A stretch of DNA of 11,210 nt, taken from NCBI GenBank assembly GCA_024399225.1, contig JAKSHV010000017.1, forward strand, positions 1 through 11,210, in the 5' to 3' direction. The position numbers were made by a program, and so were the translations under genes. Of this stretch, positions 7,265-11,210 are shown piece after piece (positions within the stretch are counted from its first letter, which is position 1; every line of letters starts with the position of its first letter). The notes below the pieces were generated by a model, which worked only from the letters and a program-made list of their open reading frames with translations, was not told where the DNA came from and made no database searches. The stretch comes from an archaeon. GTDB lineage: Archaea > Thermoplasmatota > Thermoplasmata > Methanomassiliicoccales > Methanomethylophilaceae.

Positions 7265-7840
7265 TCAAAGCCCCTGCTTGTCTTTGAGGAGTACTCCTCT
7301 GTTGAAGTAGTCGTCAATCTTCTTCTGGAGAAGCATGAAACCGTCGATCATTGCGTCAGGCCTAGCGGGACATCCGGGGATGTATAGGTCGACGGGAACG
7401 ATCTGGTCAAGACCCTGGATACAGTTGTATGCATCGTACCAGGGACCGCCCGAGATGGCGCACTCGCCCATGGCGACTGCCCACTTGGGTCCAGGCATTT
7501 CTTCCCAGAGCCTCCTGATGTCGGTACGGATCTTCTTGGAGATCCATCCGTTGACCAGGAGAATATCGGTCTGCCTAGGGGATGACCTGTAGATCATTCC
7601 GTACCTCTCAGCATCGAAACGAGCGGCGGAAGCCTGTGCCATCTCCAGTGCACAGCATGCAAGTCCCCAGTGAAGGGGGTGCATGGAGTTCTTCATTGCC
7701 CAGGACCAAATAGGTCCGGTGAGCTTGTCTATAGTCCTCCTGGCACCAGAGCTGATGAGGTCGTTTATGAGAGCGGTAGACCACGACATAAACTCGTCAG
7801 CACTCATGGCGACAGCATGAGGGTAGAGGCTCATATCCAT
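7265..7840 (-). CDS. fpoB: F420H2 dehydrogenase-like / complex I-like subunit B (N2 cluster)
   Basis: A 191-residue subunit (NuoB/20 kDa family) that holds the terminal [4Fe-4S] cluster N2, the electron donor to the membrane-embedded acceptor. The four expected cysteines are C62 and C63 (GLACCALEM), C127 (MGECAISGG) and C157 (YIPGCPARPDA). YRSSPRQTDILLVNGWISKK (84-103) is also typical. The open frame reaches 8080, inside fpoA, but the ATG at 7840 is chosen because AAGGAGG lies 7 bases upstream and the N-terminus then has normal length; this start overlaps the end of fpoA by 10 bp. A second ATG at 7834 would form an ATGA overlap but would place the ribosome binding site 13 bases away. Confidence 0.96.
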   Translation of the reverse strand: MDMSLYPHAVAMSADEFMSWSTALINDLISSGARRTIDKLTGPIWSWAMKNSMHPLHWGLACCALEMAQASAARFDAERYGMIYRSSPRQTDILLVNGWISKKIRTDIRRLWEEMPGPKWAVAMGECAISGGPWYDAYNCIQGLDQIVPVDLYIPGCPARPDAMIDGFMLLQKKIDDYFNRGVLLKDKQGL

Positions 7841-8193
7841 ATGTTTTCCTCCTTTTTGAGCGCATAGGTTACACCCAAGAGCATGATTGCAAGGAACAGG
7901 AGCATCCATACGGTTGCCATATCGGAAAGTCCGGAAAATGCGAGAGCCCAGATCATAAGGAATGTCACGACCAAATCGAATACCACGAAAATCAAAGCGT
8001 ATGCGTAGTATTGGAACCTGAACTGGACACGAGCATCTCCGATCGGAACCGAACCGCACTCGTATGTTTCTTCTGTCCACTTTGATGACTGCGAAGGCCT
8101 AAGGATCTTCGAAACCATCCATGCCAAAGGCGCAAACCCGAGGCTGATACAGCCTACGAACAATAAAGGCAAATAGCTTGCGATTAGTGACAT
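7831..8193 (-). CDS. fpoA: F420H2 dehydrogenase-like / complex I-like subunit A, first gene of the operon
   Basis: A 120-residue, three-helix membrane subunit (NuoA/ND3 family). The loop motif YECGSVPIGDARVQFRFQYY (44-63) and the helix ALIFVVFDLVVTFLM (66-80) identify it. D73 matches E. coli NuoA D79, but the position of the second conserved acidic residue (E81 in E. coli) is V75 here. No Shine-Dalgarno sequence is seen in the 20 bases before the ATG, in contrast to all downstream fpo genes, and a TATA-like box is centred about 26 bases upstream, so the mRNA may be leaderless. It is the promoter-proximal gene; no fpoF or NuoEFG-like gene precedes it. Confidence 0.95.
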   Translation of the reverse strand: MSLIASYLPLLFVGCISLGFAPLAWMVSKILRPSQSSKWTEETYECGSVPIGDARVQFRFQYYAYALIFVVFDLVVTFLMIWALAFSGLSDMATVWMLLFLAIMLLGVTYALKKEENIWI

Positions 8194-8215
8194 TAGGCGT
8201 CTCGATGGTTTTTTC

Positions 8216-8227
8216 CTATATAATAAA
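8216..8227 (-). promoter_or_regulatory. Probable TATA box of the fpo operon
   Basis: On the minus strand this reads TTTATTATATAG. The TTATATAG part is centred about 26 bases before the fpoA ATG, the spacing at which archaeal transcription usually starts, so the start codon would lie at or within a base or two of the mRNA 5' end. The lack of a ribosome binding site fits this. A second minus-strand option is the TATATAAA at 8257-8250, which would give a leader of about 35 bases. Confidence 0.5.
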
Positions 8228-8250
8228 GGAGTATCGAAAAACAGGCTTTC

Positions 8251-8258
8251 TTTATATA
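8251..8258 (+). promoter_or_regulatory. Possible TATA box of proC
   Basis: The plus strand carries TTTATATA, a perfect match to the archaeal TATA-box consensus. It would place the start of transcription near 8280 and give a leader of about 65 bases. Alternatives closer to the gene are GAATATAG near 8305-8312 and TTTTTTAG at 8317-8324; the last would make proC leaderless, which fits its lack of a Shine-Dalgarno sequence. The sequence alone cannot decide. Confidence 0.4.
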
Positions 8259-8346
8259 CCTCGGAGAGTGCATGAATATTATTTTCAATTGATATTCTGA
8301 TATGAATATAGGTAGGTTTTTTAGTCGAAAAAATAGTGCCTGAATC

Positions 8347-9153
8347 ATGTCAGCCAAAATCGGATTCATCGGTGCCGGAAGAATGGCCGGTGCAATGATC
8401 GACGGACTCATCGCAAAGAACGTCTACACCAAGGATGAAATCATCGCCTGTGCGCCCAGTGAGGCTACCAGAAACAAAATGACCCAGAAGTGTGGAATCA
8501 GGATGTACGAGAAGGCTGTAGACATGGTCGACCTCGCAGACATCATCGTCATCGCAATCAAGCCGAAATACATCGGATCCCTGTTCAAGAACGAGGGCGT
8601 TGTTCTGGGAAAGAAGCATCTGGTCATCAGCATCGCCGCGGGCGTCAAGTTGAAGACCCTTCAGAGCTACGCCCCCGAGTCAAGAATCGTCAGGGTAATG
8701 CCCAACCACTGCTGCATGGTTCTCGAAGGTGCCGCAGGATTCGTAATGGGTGACGGATGCACCGCAGAAGACAAGAAAAACGTCGAGACAGTGCTCTCCG
8801 CCATCGGGCTTGCTGCCGAGGTCAGGGAAGTGGATCTCGATGCAGTCACCGGAATCTGTGGAAGCTCTCCTGCATACCTCTACATGGCCGCTCACGCCCT
8901 CATCGAGGCAGGAATGAAGTACGGACTCACTGAAGAGCAGGCGACCGTTCTAGCGGCACAGTCTATGATCGGAGCAGGCAAGATGGTTCTCGAGTCCGGA
9001 ATGAAGACCGATGCCCTTGTTGATGGAGTATGCTCCCCTGGAGGAACTACTATAGAAGGAGTTAAGGTTCTTCGCGATGAACACTTCGAGGACGCCATGA
9101 TCCACTGCGTCGACGCATGTGTGAAAAGGTCCATCGAAATGGGCAAAGAGTAA
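8347..9153 (+). CDS. proC: Pyrroline-5-carboxylate reductase
   Basis: A 268-residue cytosolic enzyme that reduces 1-pyrroline-5-carboxylate to L-proline with NAD(P)H, the last step of proline synthesis. The N-terminal Rossmann fold begins GFIGAGRMAGAMI (6-18), with IKPKY (71-75), SIAAGV (95-100) and VRVMPN (115-120) typical of ProC. The C-terminal dimerisation and active-site domain has the signature DAVTGICGSSPAYLYMAAHA (165-184), where the usual SGSGPAY is CGSSPAY, and the hallmark CSPGGTTIEGV (229-239). Length is normal (260-280). It stands alone, divergent from the fpo operon and convergent with the radical SAM gene. No ribosome binding site is seen before the ATG, so the mRNA may be leaderless. 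A related imino-acid reductase role cannot be excluded. Confidence 0.93.
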   Translation: MSAKIGFIGAGRMAGAMIDGLIAKNVYTKDEIIACAPSEATRNKMTQKCGIRMYEKAVDMVDLADIIVIAIKPKYIGSLFKNEGVVLGKKHLVISIAAGVKLKTLQSYAPESRIVRVMPNHCCMVLEGAAGFVMGDGCTAEDKKNVETVLSAIGLAAEVREVDLDAVTGICGSSPAYLYMAAHALIEAGMKYGLTEEQATVLAAQSMIGAGKMVLESGMKTDALVDGVCSPGGTTIEGVKVLRDEHFEDAMIHCVDACVKRSIEMGKE

Positions 9154-9170
9154 AAGTGCCAGATGGTTAA

Positions 9171-9196
9171 TTCCACCGTGTTCAGACACGGTGGAA
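9171..9196. terminator. Perfect 11-bp hairpin at the proC / radical SAM convergent junction
   Basis: TTCCACCGTGT (9171-9181) and ACACGGTGGAA (9186-9196) are exact inverted repeats around the 4-base loop TCAG. The hairpin lies 17 bases after the proC stop. It overlaps the end of the radical SAM gene, whose TGA stop codon is located in the loop. On the minus strand a short TTTT run follows about 15 bases later; on the plus strand no T-tract follows. A bidirectional transcript end or 3'-end stabiliser is likely, but classical hairpin terminators are uncommon in archaea. Confidence 0.55.
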
Positions 9197-10912
9197 GAAA
9201 CTTCTTAGCAGACCCATACCGACCCTGGGGGCGTTGGTCCAAATGGATCCGGTCTTCCAGTCCAGATCGTTCTTGTCGGTGATGGTAGAGTCCATTAACT
9301 TGTAACCGTCCTCCTTGATGGCCCAGAGACGCCTGTCGCGTTCCTCGGGATCGTCAAGCAGGAGTGCCTCGTCGATGGTGTGCATGATGCCGCGGGCCAT
9401 CTCGGTCCTTTCGTTCCTGTACTTGGCACCCTCCTCGGAAATACGGCCGGCTTCCAGCTGTGCGTTGGTAAGAACGATGGCCGCATCATAGGAGGTTTCC
9501 GCGATTTCATCACGGTTCATCCAGATGGTCTCGTAGGAGAGTGTGTGCTTCCAGGAAGGGCTGTCAAGCAGCTTCCTGTGATCCTCGAGTGTACGGGCAC
9601 GGAGCTTATAACCCCATTTTTCCGGTTCCTCGAAGGCACGGCTTCCGGGATCGACGAAGGGTGCGAAAGGCGAATTGTAGATGAACAGATTGTCGTCCTT
9701 CTTGACGCAGTCCCACAGTCTCTTGGCGCCGCGTGCGGAGTCCATTGCGGACTCACGGCTCTGCTGGGGGAGACCGTTCATGAAGAACAAGTCGAAACGG
9801 CTGCAACCGCTGTCGAAGGCCGCAGGAAGGGTCTTCTCGATGGCGTCGTTGGTGTATCCTTTACCAAGTGCCAGACGTACAGCTTCATCATAAGAATCAG
9901 GGGAGAATTCGATACTCCATCCTGCTCCGAACGCACGGTCTACCTTGCGGAAATATTCTGCATTGGCACCGCTGAATAGCTCGATGACGAAGTGGTTGTC
10001 GACGTCGAGTTCCTTTACCTCATTGAGGAATTCCTCGGCATACTTCATTCCGTTCTGCCTGAGGTCTCCAACAACGAAGATGGGGGCCTTCATGTAATTG
10101 TGGATGTTCGCTACATCCTCGGCGAGCTTCTTGGGACTTCTGAATGCGGGTTTCTTCCTGCAGACTACCCTGGCGTTTGCGTCGTGGGAACCTCCGCATT
10201 CGGCACAGTTGACGGAACATCCTCTTACTGTGAATACAGACGTGAGGGGAGTGCTTGCCCAGGCCTTCCAGGGAAGGCTTCCTACGACATCGAGGGTCTT
10301 GATGACCGATTTGATCATTACACCGTAATCGAAGATGACGTCATCCAGGTCATCGAGAACGAAGGTCACTCCGTTGTTGTGCACCTTTCCCTCATTGTCC
10401 TTCCAGACCAGGTTGGGGACCTCGGAAAGGTCTCCGCCTTTGGAAAGGGTGTCGAGCAGTTTCACTGTGGGGATCTCGGTGGTGTCCCCACGCATTACGA
10501 AGTCGATCTCGGGCCTCTGCATCAGCTCCTCATAGAAGTAGGAGGAAGTGAATCCGCCGAACTCAACCTTCGCGTTGGGGTGATACTTCTTGACAATCTT
10601 TGCGAGTTCGATGGCACCGTGCGCGTGGGGCATCCAGTGGAGGTCGATGCCGTAGACGTCTGCCTCTATCCTCTTGATTTTCCTCTCGGCATCGAACTTC
10701 TCATCGGCGAGCATCTGACCCGCAATGTTGACGATACGGGTCTTGTAACCGGCCTTGATGAGATGGGCCGAGATGGTCATGAATCCGATGGGGTAGCATT
10801 CGAAAACAGGGGATGAGGGAATCACATCGCTGACGGGACCGTAGAAGATAGGTTTCTTCCTGAAATCATATACGGTAGGGGCATGGATGAAGACCATGTC
10901 GTAATGGACCAT
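9182..10912 (-). CDS. B12-binding / radical SAM protein, resembling the Ta0216 group
   Basis: A 576-residue protein with an N-terminal cobalamin-binding-type Rossmann domain (about 1-160; note LHWMPHAHGAIELAKIV at 91-107, VEFGGFTSSYFYEEL at 116-130 and FVMRGDTTEIP at 138-148) and a radical SAM domain. The cluster motif is TVRGCSVNCAECGGS (228-242), with the CxxxCxxC cysteines C232, C236 and C239. The canonical DxHxxG cobalamin-ligand motif is not seen, as in many B12-binding radical SAM enzymes. The layout resembles the Ta0216-type family from Thermoplasmata, recalled from memory. The reaction and substrate are unknown; methylation or another radical reaction is possible. It follows uppS by 4 bases with GGGAG 8 bases before the ATG, so it is co-transcribed with it; a second in-frame ATG exists 5 codons later. 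Residues 420-576 form a charged C-terminal region without a motif I recognise. Confidence 0.88.
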   Translation of the reverse strand: MVHYDMVFIHAPTVYDFRKKPIFYGPVSDVIPSSPVFECYPIGFMTISAHLIKAGYKTRIVNIAGQMLADEKFDAERKIKRIEADVYGIDLHWMPHAHGAIELAKIVKKYHPNAKVEFGGFTSSYFYEELMQRPEIDFVMRGDTTEIPTVKLLDTLSKGGDLSEVPNLVWKDNEGKVHNNGVTFVLDDLDDVIFDYGVMIKSVIKTLDVVGSLPWKAWASTPLTSVFTVRGCSVNCAECGGSHDANARVVCRKKPAFRSPKKLAEDVANIHNYMKAPIFVVGDLRQNGMKYAEEFLNEVKELDVDNHFVIELFSGANAEYFRKVDRAFGAGWSIEFSPDSYDEAVRLALGKGYTNDAIEKTLPAAFDSGCSRFDLFFMNGLPQQSRESAMDSARGAKRLWDCVKKDDNLFIYNSPFAPFVDPGSRAFEEPEKWGYKLRARTLEDHRKLLDSPSWKHTLSYETIWMNRDEIAETSYDAAIVLTNAQLEAGRISEEGAKYRNERTEMARGIMHTIDEALLLDDPEERDRRLWAIKEDGYKLMDSTITDKNDLDWKTGSIWTNAPRVGMGLLRSFFHRV

Positions 10913-10916
10913 CTAA

Positions 10917-11210
10917 TCAGCTCCCGTAACGCCTGATGCGCTGCTGGTAGGAACGGATCGCACGAAGGAAATCGATGCGCCTGAATCCGGGCCAGTAGAT
11001 ATCGGTGAAATACAGTTCAGAATATGCCAGCTGCCAGAGGAGGAAGTTGGATATCCTGACCTCTCCGGAGGTACGGAGGATAAGATCGGGGTCGGGCATG
11101 TCGCCGGTGTAGAGGTGGGAGGAGATCATGCCCTCATTGATGTCATCAACGGCGGCCGCTTTGTTCTCAACTTTCCTTGCGATCTCCTTGACCGCACTGA
11201 CGATCTCCTG
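10917..11210 (-). CDS. uppS: Polyprenyl diphosphate synthase (cis-prenyltransferase), partial (C-terminal 97 residues)
   Basis: Only the C-terminal 97 residues are in the window; the gene continues beyond the right edge. The signature PDPDLILRTSGEVRISNFLL is followed by WQLAYSELYFTDIYWPGF, which are conserved regions IV-V of undecaprenyl/dehydrodolichyl diphosphate synthases. The RTSGE and the ...RxSNFLLWQ.AYSE residues bind the diphosphate and close the active site. The enzyme adds isopentenyl units in cis to an allylic primer to make the lipid carrier for glycan assembly and protein glycosylation, at the cytoplasmic face of the membrane. The last in-window codons upstream of the internal ATG at 11129 remain open and read as normal UppS sequence. 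It shares an operon with the radical SAM gene. Confidence 0.95.
   Translation of the reverse strand, partial: QEIVSAVKEIARKVENKAAAVDDINEGMISSHLYTGDMPDPDLILRTSGEVRISNFLLWQLAYSELYFTDIYWPGFRRIDFLRAIRSYQQRIRRYGS

Larger units (their letters stand above)
8194..8346. promoter_or_regulatory. Divergent intergenic promoter region between fpoA and proC
   Basis: This 153-bp stretch is much more AT-rich than the coding sequence on either side and separates two divergently transcribed units. It contains TATA-like boxes for both directions, two short direct repeats (ATGAATAT at 8272-8279 and 8302-8309; TCGAAAAA at 8234-8241 and 8325-8332) and no convincing gene. The repeats could be operator half-sites but are short enough to occur by chance in AT-rich DNA. 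Confidence 0.75.

Noticed and set aside
7263..7268. TTG start for fpoC two codons upstream.
   Set aside because: It would overlap the fpoB stop, and the ATG at 7262 has a suitable SD at 8 bases.
7841..8080. Upstream extension of the fpoB reading frame into fpoA (80 more codons).
   Set aside because: The extra part is a shadow of fpoA in another frame; a strong AAGGAGG marks the ATG at 7840, and the length is then normal for the family.
8272..8292. A six-codon plus-strand frame (ATG to TGA) with a GGAG before it, as a possible upstream leader peptide of proC.
   Set aside because: If the TATA box at 8251-8258 is used, transcription begins after its ATG; it is too short to tell from chance.
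8193..8411. 72-codon minus-strand frame reaching over the divergent promoter region into proC.
   Set aside because: It runs through the AT-rich intergenic region and antisense to the proC start, has no ribosome binding site and no recognisable sequence.
1..11210. CRISPR arrays, tRNA or rRNA genes, insertion sequences and attachment sites.
   Set aside because: No repeat-spacer pattern, cloverleaf, transposase or terminal inverted repeats were seen; nearly all bases are accounted for by coding genes.

Overview
The window reads as a chromosomal segment of a methanogen-related archaeon, most likely a Methanomassiliicoccales-type Thermoplasmata. The reasons are an Fpo/Nuo-like (complex I-like) gene cluster in the archaeal order A-B-C-D-H-I-J-J-K-L-M with a split fpoJ, a neighbouring archaeal uppS, a B12-binding/radical SAM protein that resembles the Thermoplasmata Ta0216 group, archaeal TATA-like boxes, and 13 visible stop codons of which none is TAG (amber is reserved for pyrrolysine in that order). 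The assignment is an inference from gene content; no rRNA or mcr gene is present to confirm it.

Layout. Bases 1-8193 (minus strand, transcribed right to left) hold one uninterrupted, tightly packed operon: fpoA, fpoB, fpoC, fpoD, fpoH, fpoI, fpoJ N-terminal part, fpoJ C-terminal part, fpoK, fpoL and the first 159 codons of fpoM, which runs off the left edge. Junctions range from an 11-bp overlap to a 5-bp gap; four of them are TGATG stop/start overlaps. Every internal gene has a Shine-Dalgarno sequence inside the last codons of the gene before it. Bases 8194-8346 are an AT-rich divergent promoter region. Bases 8347-9153 (plus strand) hold proC. At 9171-9196 a perfect 11-bp hairpin marks the convergent junction. 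Bases 9182-11210 (minus strand) hold a B12-binding/radical SAM gene preceded by the 3' end of uppS, with a 4-bp gap.

How it works together. FpoB, C, D and I form the peripheral electron-transfer arm (N2 cluster, lipid-quinone-type site, ferredoxin clusters); FpoA, H, J, K, L and M form the membrane proton-translocating arm. No electron-input module (FpoF or NuoEFG) is present on the promoter side of the operon, as known for the Fpo-like complex of Methanomassiliicoccales. The most notable departure is FpoI, which carries four [4Fe-4S] motifs instead of the usual two; the extra ferredoxin-like half may be an electron entry or docking module. ProC makes proline. UppS makes the polyprenyl diphosphate carrier, and the co-transcribed radical SAM protein has no known substrate.
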